From positions 1,116,001 through 1,180,000 of the forward strand of contig BRON01000003.1 in assembly GCA_024345305.1 (NCBI GenBank): a DNA stretch of 64,000 bases, in the 5' to 3' direction. The notes beneath the pieces are model-generated. The model saw only the letters and a list, made by a program, of their open reading frames with translations. It did no database searches and had not been told where the DNA came from. This document shows positions 34,188-47,100 of the stretch, in pieces. The position numbers and the translations under genes are program-made. Each line of letters opens with the position of its first letter. Within the stretch, counting starts at the first letter, position 1. This DNA is from Mrakia gelida. Taxonomy: Eukaryota; Basidiomycota; Tremellomycetes; Cystofilobasidiales; Mrakiaceae.

Positions 34188-36671
34188 ATGAAGAATCAAG
34201 AGCAACCAGTCGCATCGACCTCAACAGTTCCTTCGGAGAACGCTCTCAAGAGAAAGGAACGGAACGAGGACGAGCACGGGGAAGAGCAACAGGACGACGA
34301 GAAGGAGGATCCCAGCTTCGGCGAGGACGTCGAGTCGACTCTCGCTCCTAAGGCTCCCCTTCCTCCTGCGATGAAGAAGGCCAAGAAGGAGAAGAAGCCT
34401 CTCGTCAAGAAGGTCGCCGTCTGGAAGGATATCCAAGAGCGGAAGGAAGGGGACGATCCTTTGGGACGATTCCCTGTCGAAGTTCTCGACATGGTGAGCT
34501 CGAGCTTCCCTCGACATCTCCTCCCGCACCTTCTCCACCTCGTTTCCCAGCGAGCTCTGAGAACCTTATCGCTGATCTTTCTTGACTCTTGCCTTCATTC
34601 AGATCATCTCTATCGACTCTGACTTGGATGTGAGTGCTCGAGCCTAGATGAAGGAGTAGGAGGACGATGTGGAGGAGGAGGGAGGGATGGACGAGCTCAC
34701 CTCACGACGCTTCCTTCCTTCGTCCTTTCGATTCAGCTTCGAGACCACCTCGCTCTCGCTGCTACCTGCCGATTCTTCAGAACATGCTACCGAGACGGTG
34801 AGTACATCCCATCTTCCAGATCTTCTCTTTCACAGATCCTGACCTGCTCCTCTTTTCCTCCTCTGCTCGTTCCCTCTCTTCGCCCTCCAACCCAGTTGTC
34901 TTCCAAGTCCTCTACCACTCCAAGAACCCCTACCACCGACTTCCAGGTTACCTCAACATCATTAGCAACGACGGAAACTGCTACCACTCCTACTCCTGGT
35001 CGTTCTTCGGTCCTGTCGCGAGAAGCTACAACGAAGCTCGACACATCTTCTCCTCCTCGGCTCTCCCTCGAGACGGATGGGGACTTCGAGACGACGAGTG
35101 GAGGAAGAACGGGAAGACTCAGCAGGACAAGGCGAGAGCCACTCTTACTAGCTTCCTTCAAGCGAAGAGGGAAGCCAAGAGGAACGCTTGCAGGATCGTC
35201 GTCCAGAGGGAGGATGCTGAACGTCTCGACGGATGGAAGACGAGGAAGGCTGAGTGGGACATCACGGAGAAGAAGAGAGTTCTGGACGCTCTTACTGCTG
35301 GAGAGGTTACTACGGAGAGAGACTACGGCCCTACTCCTGTCGAGCAAGGAGAGTGGGGCGTGGAGAGGAAGATGGAGAGTCTACTCCAGCGAGACATGTC
35401 CGTTCACGGAGATTGGTGAGCCTGCTCATTCTTCAGACGTCGCTTCCCGCTCTTCTCGAGAGCCGCAATTGACTCGTAACCTGCACCTTTCATCTCCCAG
35501 GGTCAAGCCTGCGAACCAGTGAGTCTGGGCGAAACGATCATCCAACTCGTCTCGCCGCGTCGCGTCGCTTTCGCTCCCTCCTCTGCTCTCTCTCGACCTC
35601 CTCTGACCCCCCCTCCTGCTTCTTACTCCTCTTCAGCGTCTCTCCTCCTCCCACGAACCCTCGAATCTCTCAGCCCAAGAGATACAACTCCTCCTACACT
35701 CCTCCTGTCGCTCGAGATCCCTGGGAGAGCGCGCATCGATACATGGTCGCAGACGTGGTCAATCTGCCTCGAATCTCCAAGACGGTGAGTCCCAGTTTAA
35801 TCCTCTCTGTCGAAGACAGGTATCGACCGCGTCTCTCGCCTCTTTGATCGTCTTCTCGGCTTGCCAGGAAGCGAAATCGATCTTCAAGGTCTCTGATCGA
35901 GAGCTGATGTCTCTTCCAACGAAGTTCCAGGTTCGTCTCTTTCCTCCCTCCCTTCTCGAGAACCTTTCCCTCTCGAGGAGCTGACTCTCTCTTCTTCTCG
36001 ACCTCGCAGTATCCTCACTGGAAAAGAGGAACTCCGAAGCAGTGAGTCGCTGTCCGTTTTCGCCTTCGTTCGACCAACCCCTCGTTGACGCTCTTTGGCC
36101 TTGGTCTCCTCGCCCCGTTGCGAACAGCTACTTGAGATCCGCGGTCGAAGCTCTTTCTCTTAGAGCTCATGGAGGCGCTACTGGTCACGGAGAGTATCTG
36201 TGAGTGGAACGGAACCCTTCGAGAAGGAGTGCGAGACGCGACGAGTCGAGAACTGATTCGACCTCTTCTTCGTTCAATCTATCAGCGAGAAGCTTCAGGT
36301 TCGAAAGGAGAAGGGTGAGCTTGACTGTCTACCTGACGAGGATCGAAAGGGAAGAGAGGGTCGAGCGAATCCACGCGACTAGCTGGCGACTCGTTCTTGA
36401 TCGCGCGTCTCTCATCTGCAGATGCTGACCCTCCCTCTCTGATCGCCCTCGCTCCTCATTGCAGCTCACGCGACTCGAGTCAAGAACGGAACGTACGTCC
36501 ATCTCCTTCATCTCCTTCCTTCCTTCCTCTTCCTTCCTCTTCCTTTGGAGCGACGCGTCCGATCGAGAGCGAGCGAGAGTGCTGACCCTCCTTTCGTTCT
36601 ACGTCCCTCCTTTTCACAGACTCGTCGTTGCCAAACCCAAGCCTAGATACGGGTGGGAGTTCGATTACTAG
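34188..36671 (+). CDS. F-box protein with XPA C-terminal-like domain
   Basis: Probable substrate-recognition subunit of an SCF ubiquitin ligase. The N-terminus is Lys/Glu-rich and disordered with a basic stretch (AMKKAKKEKKPLVKKVAVWK), a likely nuclear signal. The F-box is LGRFPVEVLDMIISIDSD joined over introns to LRDHLALAATCRFFRTCYRD. A central helical, charged region follows (QAKREAKRNACRIVVQREDA). The C-terminus, EAKSIFKVSDRELMSLP, KFQYPHWKRGTPKHYLRSAV, EALSLRAHGG and then LEKLQVRKEKAHATRVKNG, resembles the DNA-binding helical C-terminal part of the repair protein XPA, without XPA's zinc finger. The end is KPKPRYGWEFDY, stop at 36669-36671. A link to DNA repair or chromatin is inference from the XPA-like segment. 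Several exons are short (18-30 nt). Confidence 0.7.
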
Positions 36672-37042
36672 CTGGTTGGTTCGGAAGGGCTGGCTCGGAG
36701 AAGAGAGGGAACAAATGGAACCGGTTTCGGTGGCGGGAGTCTAGCAGGGAACTTGATGAAGCCTTTTTTTGCGCGAATCTACACGAGGTCGCGCAAGTAT
36801 CCTTCCTCCCCGTGTACGGAACTCTTTTCCATCTCGGCCCTCCCGAGATTCCAGGAAACGAGCGAGTGAGAGCGCGACAAAAAGTCAGCCCTCAAGAGCC
36901 CTCCCTCCTCGAAATTCGTTGAGCTCACCTCTCCTTCCCTTCAATCCACGACCCCGACGCTTTCGCCCCCTCCTTCTTCTCTTCTCGGCTTCGGAATATA
37001 CTTGTCGGTCGCCCATTCACTGGCCCGTCTCATTCTTCCCCC
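36672..37042. promoter_or_regulatory. Upstream region of RSM22-like gene
   Basis: The 371 nt lies between genes on the same strand. It becomes strongly C/T-rich from 36900 up to the ATG at 37043, as expected of a fungal core promoter. No named element was recognised. Confidence 0.4.
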
Positions 37043-40000
37043 ATGTTGGCTCTCGCAAGGACGTCTCGGTCGTCTCTTCGTTCCCCCTCCTCCTCCTCTC
37101 GATCCTCCACCTCCTCCTCCTTCCCCTCGCTCCCCTCCACCTCCTTCCTTTCACCCTCCTCGCTCTCCATCGGCCGCCGTCATGCTCAATCGATACCACA
37201 CGGTCTGGTAGGAGGAACGAGGGACGATTCCAAAGCTCTCGCCTACGAGAACTATCCGGAGGAAGTTGAACGTCGAGCTGAACGAAGGAGTCCAGCTGCC
37301 GTTTTCGGAACCAAGATGATGCCTACGATCTCGTTACCGAGTGAACTAGAGAACAAGATGGAGAGACTCTTCGGAAGTGAGTACTAGTTCTGAAGATTTT
37401 GCTGGCGTTGATCTTGCTTGAAGTCGAGGAAGTGCGGTCGATTCAAAAAGTCGCAAAGCTCACCTTCTCCTCCTCCCTTCCCTCCCTCCCTTCCCAGCCC
37501 AAGACGCCACCCTCACCCGAGCAGCCTACAAGCTCTTCCTCAACAAACCCAACAAACCCTACACCTCCTACCTCTCCTCTCCCGGCAAACCCAAATCCAA
37601 AGATCTTCGTCCAGCGCTGATCAAGCGGAAACCCCGTCTCGACCTGGGACGAACGCTCGACCTCGAAACTCAACCTCTCAAGCACATGCCCGCTCAAACC
37701 AACAAGGAACTCGTATTCGCTCACGCTTCAGGAGTCATGCCTACCCAGTACGCAATCATGAGGAACATCATGAAGGAGCTGCACGAGAAGATGGGCTGGA
37801 GGAAGGAGGAGGAGAGGGGAGGGTTTCAGTTTTTGGACTTCGCCGCTGGCTATGGAGCTGGTGCTTGGTGAGTCGCTGCTCGTCTATCACCTTCCCCGGG
37901 TCACTTTGTTCTGACTGCCCATCGCTTCTTTCGATCAGGGCCTCGATCGCGACTTTCCCTTCACCACCAACGAAGAAGAACACCTACATCCACCTCGAAC
38001 CCAACAAGGTCGTCGCCGACCTCGCTCAGATCCTTCTTACGCGTCAGTTCATTTCCTCACCTACCTCCCTCGAGCTTAGATACTGATTCGACCGCATCTT
38101 TTTCTACAGCTGGAACGCCCGGACCTGTCAACGACTGGGCCAACCTCTACTACCGAAGTTTCGCCAGCTTCAGCGGCTCCAAAGCCGTGGTGAGTTCGCG
38201 TTCTTGCTTTCTCGCGTCTCCTCTTCGTCTCGAACTGACGTACTCTCTCCCTCTCACCTCCACAGCCGATCAAAACCAAGAAGTCGATAGCCGTCTGCTC
38301 CTTCCATCTATCGACCATGCGAACAGCTCAGGATCGTCGGAGAGTGATCCGATCCATCTGGAATTCGGAAGCCGAGTTCATCGTTCGTCTCGTCTCTCTT
38401 CTCGCTCTCCAACTCGCTCTCGCTGACCTCGTCTCGCCCTCGCCTCCAGGTTATCGCCGAACAAGCCTTCAAGGACTCGTTCGACTGTGTCTCCGAAGCA
38501 CGAGACTTCCTCCTCGAGCTCGGACGACTGGAGAAGGACTCGATTTCGACCAAGGCTCCTCCACCTCCTCCCGTCGCCAAACCCAAGGTCGAGGAACCCG
38601 CTGCTCCTCAACGAGGACGAAAGCGTCCAGGATCCAAGAGCCCTCAGTTCGCCAAAGGTCTCATGGAGTCGCTGTCGGAGGAGGACGATCGAATCGGGAA
38701 GCCTGGAGCCGACGGGAGGGAGAGGTTCACCCTGCACGGAACCCAGTTCACGGAGGTCGAGTTCGAACCAGAGGTCAAGCCGGAACCCGAGTCTGAGCCT
38801 GTGGTGGAGACGACGGCTCTTCGTCGGAAGGGTGATGGAGATAGGATTGCGAAGAACCCAGAGAGAGCTGCTGGATGTTACGTTGTCGCTCCCGTGAGTC
38901 GTTCGCGTCTGCCTTCTTCGATTCGACGCGACGAGACTTTGCTGACCTTCCTCCTCTCCATCGCTTCTTCCCCGGTCGACATTAGTGCCCTCACGACCTC
39001 GCATGCCCCCTCGCCTCCACCCCCGACATGTGCCACTTCACTCAGCGACTCGAACAACCCAACTTCTCTCGTCTCACGAAGAACTCCAAGCACGGAACCG
39101 CCGAGACCAAGATGTCGTACGTGATCATTCGACGAGGAGATCGTCCAGTCGTCCTGGCCGAGGATCGAGGCGAGGGACGGCAGGGAGAGGTAGCTCGTGA
39201 GCTGATGGAGAAGGAGGCGGAGATGGTCGCTCAACGAGTCGTCCAGGGAGCGGATGGGATCTACACCTCGCCGGATCTGGAGAACGTCGAGCAGGTCGAC
39301 GTTACCATCCCCCCTCACGACGTGGAGAAGCTTCGACTGGAGTCGTCCGAGTGGGGACGAATGATCTACCCTCCTATAATGGCGAAGGATCTCATCGTCG
39401 CTGATTTGTGCACCTCGGACGGTTCGTCTCTCCCTTCTCCCTCGACGCGTCTCTCTCTTCGAGACCTCTCGCTGACCTTCGTCCTCCCTTCCTATCACAG
39501 GATCCATCCAACGACGGACCTACCCTCGATCCCTCGGCCGCCAAGTCTGGTACGACATGAAGCACTCGAAATGGGGAGACGCCGTCCCTCACGCTCCCAA
39601 ATCCAGCGTCGCCAAAACTCGAGGAATCCGAAAACTCGCTCCCGCTCACAAGAAGAACAAGATCACCGTCAACAACAACCAAGTCTTCGGTCTCGCCGGT
39701 CTCTCTCGAGTCGAGTACGAGGACGTCGTTCAGCTCATGACCTCCCTCGGAGTCGCCATCCCCGATCAACCTGGGAAGGACTGGAAGCGAGAGCTGCAGG
39801 CCGAGAAGAGGAAGGAGATCAAGACGCGGGGATGGAACTCTTCGGAAGGTTGGGGGATCGGAGATCAGATCTACGGGTACGACGCCACTGCCGAGAGGAA
39901 GAAGAACGTCGATCGGATCGTCAAAGAGGCAGGAGGACCTGGATCGTTGATCAAGAAGAAGAAGAAGAGGGCTGGAGCGGACGCTGAGTGGACGGCGCAG

Positions 40001-40634
40001 GGAGGATGGAAGCCCAAGGAGGTGCCGAGGGAGGCGTTGGACGAGTCGGACTTGGAGTGGGAACCTACGGTGCTGGAGGGAGAGATGGAGATCGACCCTA
40101 CTGCCTACAAAGCCAAGTACCCGCTTCGAAACCTTGGACTGGAGGAGGAGGAGGACGACGACTTCGACTACGCGGCCACCCCATCCTACTCCTCCAACCC
40201 TCCGACCCTCCCTCCCTCCGGCGCTCGAGACTTCGACGCCGACGACTTGGACTCGCTACCGGACGTTTCGTTCGCTTCGCCTGCTCGGATCGATCTCTCG
40301 GGACTGGGACCTGGATGGCTCGAGGAGACTGGGATGGAGGGCGTGGTGGTTGGGTCGACGCAGCAGAGGATCTCGGCCAACGATAGGTTGAAGACGTTCA
40401 AGAGGTTGGGGATTCAGGTGCCGAATATCGTAAGTCTCTCTCATTCTTCTTTCTTCCGTTCGATCTCGAACGCGTCGACGCTGACTCCCGTTCATTCGAC
40501 GCTTGTGCTTGCAGGGCCGACCTCGAACGGCAAAGGACGATTGGGCTCTCCTCGAAGCTTGGGATGGGAAAACCAACGTAGCTCCTGACAAGCCCGTCAG
40601 GCCGTACCTTCGACGATTCAGGGGCAGGAAGTAG
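37043..40634 (+). CDS. RSM22: Mitochondrial Rsm22/METTL17-like small-subunit assembly factor
   Basis: Methyltransferase-like protein of the mitochondrial ribosome small subunit (Rsm22 in yeast, METTL17 in animals), needed for small-subunit maturation. The N-terminus is Ser/Arg-rich without acids (MLALARTSRSSLRSPSSSSR), a good mitochondrial presequence. Then come TNKELVFAHASGVMPTQYA and the SAM-binding motif I FLDFAAGYGAGAWAS. A set of Cys residues, CPHDLACPL followed by DMCHFTQRLEQPNF, matches the Fe-S ligands described for METTL17. The next parts are KMSYVIIRRGDR, EWGRMIYPPIMAKDLIVADL and CTSDGSIQRRTYPRSLGRQ, the usual end of the family core. About 340 further residues extend beyond it, basic then acidic, to RRFRGRK (stop 40632-40634). 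Fission yeast fuses Cox11 to Rsm22; no Cox11 domain is seen here. Confidence 0.85.
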
Positions 40635-41190
40635 TCTTGCTCGTTTTGGATCTCGTTTTCGTTTCGTTCGCTTTGCTTTGCATCTGCTTTCTCTCCTTCT
40701 CTCTCTCTCTCTCTTGGTCGATTCCTTCTTTCTCCGTTTTGCATACTGTTGTGATGAATAGGTCTACACCTCTCTCTCTTGCCATCTCGCTTTTTGAAAG
40801 AGTCGAATGACGGGAGTTCGGAAGACGCGTAGTATTCTACTTCGCTGCAGCTCGTCCATCATCGGCTGGAAAAGCTCTCCCGTTGGATCAGAGGCGAAGT
40901 TGAAGGCCCTTGTATTCCCCCGGAGCTGGAAGATTGGCGAGCAAGACCGAGAAGACGCGTCGACTTTGGTCGCGCGACGGGACAAGAGCGTTGGGAGGGA
41001 CGACCTTCTCGAAAGAGTAAACGAGCAGAGATTCATGAGAGAGCTGGCGAGAGGGAAGGAAAATGAAAGAGCAACGGAGAAACAACCTAGTAATGACAAC
41101 CGAGAACGGGCAAAGTGAAGAAAGCGAGAGAAGACGGAGACGGTCAAATCGAGAGATGTTACGCGAAGAGAGAGAGAAGAACGAGTCGAG
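40635..41190. other. Convergent intergenic region
   Basis: The 556 nt lies between two converging stops. It contains a CT-repeat stretch near 40690-40722 and ACGCGT motifs near 40825 and 40956. Open frames on both strands are unrecognised. Confidence 0.5.
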
Positions 41191-44100
41191 CTAAGTCTGA
41201 TCCTGCTTAACGTTCTGGAACTCGAGATCTCCAGGGTATCGAGGTCCGGCTACGTTCTCATGCTTGTGAATCTCGACGACCAAGTCTCCCTGACCTATCG
41301 AATCGGAGACGTTGACGTTGACCCGTCGAACGAGACCGGAGACGGGCGAGGAGACGACGGACTCCATCTTCATGGCGGAGAGGACGACGAGGGGCTGGGG
41401 GTTGAAAGAAGGAGAAGTCAGTTCGTGTTCGAGACGAGACCAAGACGAAGAAGGGAGAAGCGAGACTCACATCTCCGGCGTTGACGTGCTGTCCCTCCTT
41501 GACTCGAACCTCAATCACGACACCGGCCATGGGAGATCCGACGGATCCAGGCTCGTTAGTAGCCTTCTCTCGAGCGACGTGCTCGATGGCGGCATCTCGA
41601 TCCTCGATCAAAACGGCTCGAACCTCTCCGTTCAGCTCGAAGACTGAAGAAGATGACGAAGGACGCGACGAAAGGAAACGAGTCAGCTCTCTGTCTCCCT
41701 CTGGTCGAACGCCAACCAAAGATAAGCAAGGTGGAAACTCACAGCACTCTCGAGTACCCTTGTCGAGATCGATGGGTCCGATAGCGAGAAGTCGAACGAG
41801 GAGCATCTTTCCCTGCTCGATGGTGCTGAAAGAGTCGAGAGAACGAAAGCGAAGGTCACTCTTCGCTTCGAGGAAAGACCTGAAGAGCTAAACGAGTACT
41901 CACATCTGCATCTCCTCTCCGATCTGGGGCTTGGCGAGGAAGAATCGAGTAGGAACGACGCTGAAGGAAGAGAAGAAGAGAAACAGACGCGTCAAGTCAG
42001 CTCGAGTCAGCTCGAGTTCGACGGTCGCACACAGGCGAGGAAGAAGAGGGAGAAGAAGACTCACCTGAGATCACCGTACTTGTCAACGAATCCTCGGAAC
42101 TCCTCGAAGACCTTGGGGTACATGGCGTAAGACATCACGTCGGTGTCGGTGATGGTCTTTCCGTACTTCTCTCGAAGATCGGCCTTGATCTTCTTGAAGT
42201 TGAGAGGAGCCATGGTGAGTCCAGGTCGCTTGTCGATGGGAGTTCGATCTCTGCAAGAAAGGAAGAACAAGACGAAGCGTTTCGACGCGTCAGTCGACGA
42301 AGAAAACGAGAGGAAAGGAGAGCGGACGAAGGGAGCGCGACGAACCGAATGATCTTGCTCCTGAGAGGCTCGGGGAATCCACCGTAGGGCTGTCCGAGGT
42401 GACCCTGGAAGAACTCGACGACGGACTCGGGGAAATCGAGCTTGTCGGCTCGGTCGACGACGTCCTGCTTCGAGAGCTTGTTCGAGACCATGAACTGGGC
42501 GAAGTCTCCTACGACCTTCGACGAGGGAGTGACCTTGATGATGTCTCCACACTAAGGAGAGCAGAGAGGCGACAAAGAAGGGAGTCAGCGAGCTGTTCGC
42601 TCGAGCTTCGAAGGGAAGGAGGAGGGGAAACGCACGAGCTGGTTCGCCTCGATGTACTTCTTCTTGATCTCGGTCCACTGAGTTCCGAGTCCGAGCTGAG
42701 AAGCCTGGAACTGAAGGTTGGTGTATTGTCTGAGGAGAGAAGGAAGGAAAATCTCGTCAGTCCAAATCGTTCTCGCGCTCGAGGAAGGAGAAGAGAGCTC
42801 ACCCTCCGGGCATCTCGTGATCGAAGACTCCAGAGTCGGAGGCTCGAACGTTGGCCTCGAAGCACTGGTAGAGCTGTCGGATCTGAGTCCAGTACTGGTT
42901 GAGTCCCTGGATGTCCTCGTGTCGGATTCCGGTTCCGAGTTCCTTTAGGAGAAAGAGAGAAGACTCGTCAGCTCGACTTTCGTTCGAGACGCGACGAGGA
43001 AAAGTTGAAGGCGACTCACGGACTGCTCGAGAGCTCCACAGATGGCTCCCATAGCGGGCTGGGAGGTGAGACCAGAGAGAACTGAAAGAAAGAGGGGGAC
43101 GTGAGGTCAGAAACAAGCGAGCAGGAGAGAAGGGAAAGCGAAGACGAACCATCGATGGCAACATCAACGACGTCAGCTCCAGCAGCAGCACAGGCGAGCA
43201 TGGAAGCAGCGGCGATACCAGCGGTATCGTGGGAGTGAACGTGGATGGGGAGGTCGGGGTGAGCCTTTCGGATAGCTCCAACGAGCCTGAAAGCGAGCGA
43301 AGCAAGGCGAGCGGTGTCAGCTCTCGTTCGCGACGCGTTCGATCGCTCGAGGAAACGGGACGACTCACATGGTGGCAGCAGCAGGCTTGAGAAGACCAGC
43401 CATGTCCTTGATACCGAGAACGTGGATTCCCTCCTTGACGAGCTGGTTAACGAGGTCGAGGTAGTACTCGAGGGTGTACTTGGTCTTCTTGGGGTCGGCG
43501 AGATCTCCAGAGTAGCAGATGGCAGCCTCGACGACTCCTCCAGCCTTCTTGGCGGCGTCGATACCAAGCTTCATGTTCTCGATGTAGTTGAGAGAGCTGA
43601 GAGGAAGAAGAAGAGGTCAGGTTCCAGTTCAAGGAACGAAGGAGGAGGGGAAAAGCGTCGACTCACTCGAAGACCCTGAAGATATCGAGTCCGTTCTCGA
43701 CAGCTCGCTTGGAGAACTCGTAGATGGCGTTATCGGGGTAGGAAGTGTATCCGACGGCGTTGGCTCCTCGAACGAGAGCCTGGAAGGGGATGTTGGGAAC
43801 CAACTTTCGGAGGGTTCTCTGCGGGTTCGAGAAAACAAAAACGACGCGTCAGTTCTCGTTCCGTCGAATCCGCCTGGTCGACGAGAAAGAGGGCAAGAAG
43901 GACGAACCAGTCTCTCCCAAGGGTCCTCGTAGAGGAACCTCATCGCGACATCGAAGGTCGCACCACCCCAGCACTCCAACGAGTAGGCGTTCTGGAGAAC
44001 GTGGGAGGTCTCTCGAGCGATGTTGGCCATGTCGATGGTTCGGAGTCGAGTAGCGAGGAGCGATTGGTGAGCGTCTCGCCAGGTGGTGTCCATGATGAGC

Positions 44101-47100
44101 TGTTCGAGACAAAGCGAGTGAAGAGGTGGTCAGCTCTTGACATCGCCGCAGAAAGGAAGGAAGAGAGGGAAGGATGGAGACGCGACTCACGCATCCAGGG
44201 TATGCTCGAACGGCCTTCGCGAAAGCCTCGGGACCCTCGTTTACGATGATGTTCCTCCATCCGGTGAGGCAAGGCTGGCTGGTATCGATGACCTTGGTGG
44301 GGTCCTCCTTCGACATGAACTTGGGGATGATGGCCTCCTCGGTGAGTCCAGGAGGTCCAGACTGTCCGAGGATGGAGGATCCGTTGACGGCGACGTCTCC
44401 GAGGTAAGCGAGAAGCTTCTGAGCTCGGTTCTGGGAGGTGACGAGCTTGAAAAGATCGGGAGTATCGTCGATGAACTGTAGAGAGAGCGAAGAGAGGTAA
44501 GAATGAGCTCGAGAGCGAGGAGGGGAGGAGAGGGAGACGAACAGTAGTCCAGGTCTGTCCGGAGACGAAGACGTCGTGGGTGAGGAGACGGAAGAGGAAG
44601 GGGATGTTGGTCTGTGAAAGTGAAGGAGAAAGGTCAGTAAAGCCTTCGAGGACAGAAGGAGAAGCTCGAGCTCACCTTGACTCCTCGAATCCTGAACTCG
44701 ACCAAAGCCCTCAACATCTTTCTCCTCGCGACCTCGTAGGTCGATCCACTGCACGAGACCTTGACGAGCAAACTATCGTAGTGAGGCTATCGAGACGCAA
44801 ACAGAAAACAAGTCAGGTTCTCATCCCTCCTCGTCAAGCTCGAGCTCGAATTAACACTCACAGTGATCTGAGCTCCAGCGAATCCACTGCTCGTGTCGAG
44901 CCTGACTCCGTTTCCTCCTGAACTCCTGTAGACCTCGATCTTTCCGGTATCGGGCTGGAAACCGTTGGCAGCGTCCTCGGTGGTGACTCGGCACTGGATG
45001 GCGAAACCTCGCTTGGAGATGTTCTCCTGGATGAGACCGAGGGAGGGAAGGGTGGCTCCGGCAGCGATTTGGATCTGAGCGGCGACGATGTCGATACCGG
45101 TGATCTCCTCTGTGTACGGGAAGGAAGGAGGTCAGCACGACATCGAAGGATGGAGCGAGAAGTGGAGAAAACGAACCAGTGATGGTGTGCTCGACCTGGA
45201 CTCGAGGGTTGACCTGCGAGACGCGACGAGGGAAGGGAAGGGAGGGTTTCGGTCAGCTCGAGCTCAACTTCGAAACTCCTTCTCCTCGTTGAAACGAGCT
45301 CCTCGTCGACAAACTCACCTCGATGAAGTAGTGCCTTCCCATCTGGTCGACCAAGAACTCGACGGTTCCAGCGTTGGAGTATCCGATGGCCTTCATGATG
45401 GTGATGGCGTCCTTGAAGAGACCCTGGAGAGTCTCGTCGGCAAGGTGAGGAGCGGGAGCAACCTCAACGACCTGTGGGAGAGCGAGACGAGACGGGATGC
45501 GAGGTCAGCAGCGACTCGAGTGTCTCAGACGAGAGCGAGAAGGCGAACGTACCTTCTGGTGTCGTCGCTGGACGGAACAGTCTCGCTCGAACAAGTGAAC
45601 GATGTTTCCCTCGGCGTCTCCCAAGATCTGAACCTCGATATGCCTAGGGTGATCCAAGAACCCTGTTCATCCAACGCAGAGCCAGCCAACGTATCCAGTC
45701 AGCTACCTCTCCTCGAAGAAGGAAGCTCGAAAGCTGAGCTCGAGCTCAAAGGGAAGGGGAAGACTCACTCTCGATGAAGACGGTACCGTCTCCGAACGCG
45801 CTCTTCGCCTCACTGGTAGCTCGCTCGAAAGCATCCTGCATCTCTCCCTGCTCCCTGACGACCCTCATTCCTCGTCCTCCTCCTCCAAAGGCAGCCTTGA
45901 TGATGACGGGGAATCCGTACTCGGTGATGAAGTCCTCAGCCTGATCCCACTGAGCGACGGCTCCAGGAGTTCCAGGAACGACGGGGACTCCGTTTCCGAT
46001 GGCTGCGAGAAGGCGGAAAAGAGTGAGAGGTGAGCTCGAGAGCTTGGGAAGAAGGAGGAGGAGAAAAAGAGAGGGAAGGGAAGGACGAACCGAGAGCTCG
46101 AGCGGTGGTCTTGTCTCCAAGTCCAGCGATAACGTTGGGCTCAGGACCGATGAAGATGATCCCAGCGTCCTTGCACTTCTGAGCGAACTCGGCGTTCTCG
46201 GAAAGGAATCCGTAACTGGAACAGGCAGAAGCAGAGTAGACGGTTAGAGGAGGCGAAACGTCACGTCAAATCGAGCGCGGGCGCGAACGGAGAGAAAGCT
46301 CACCCAGGGTGAATCATGTCGACTCCGTGCTCGAGAGCGATCCTGATGATGTCGTCCTGAGCGAGGTAGGCAGCGACGGGGGTAAGGCCCTTTCCAACTT
46401 GGTAGGCTTCATCGGCCTGAGGGTTGAGATGCGAAGGAATGGTCAGCTCGAACGTGGACGAAGGGAGGAGGAGGAGGAGGACGAGGAAGACGCACCTTGT
46501 GTCGATGGGCTCCGAGCCTGTCCTCGTACGAGTAGATGGCGACGGTGGTCATAGCGAGCTCATGGGCAGTCCTGAAGATTCGAATAGCGATCTCCTGGGT
46601 AGATTGGAAGCGAAGAGCGGACGTGGTCAGTTTGGGAGATGGACGAGTCGTTCGAATCGGAATTCGTGGGCAGCCAAGGGCTTGCAAAACGAAGGAGGGG
46701 AGAAGAAATGGAACGAACTCCTCGGTTGGCGACCTGATGGAACAGTGGAGAGCAAGGTCAGCTAGACGTCTCTTAGGAGTGAGAAGGAGAGAAGAGAAGA
46801 GGCTGACCATGAGCTCTGCGATAAGGAGGAAGAGGAGGAAGGACCCAGAGTTTGAGCTCGAGTCAGCGAGTTGGCAACGGAGGAGGAGGCGGACCTCTTT
46901 CAATCTCTCTCGACAGAAAACTCACTCTTCAGAGGTCCACCGTGGCCAGCAGACTTCTCTCGCATCTTGGCGATCGTGTGAGAAGGAGTCCCAGGAGTAG
47001 CTGGGAGAGGCAAAGCGAACGAGAGGAAGAGAGAGCGAGCTATCAGCGTCCGGGTGTATCGAAGCGGATAAGGGAGCTCTCATCCCTCCCCTTCCTCTTC

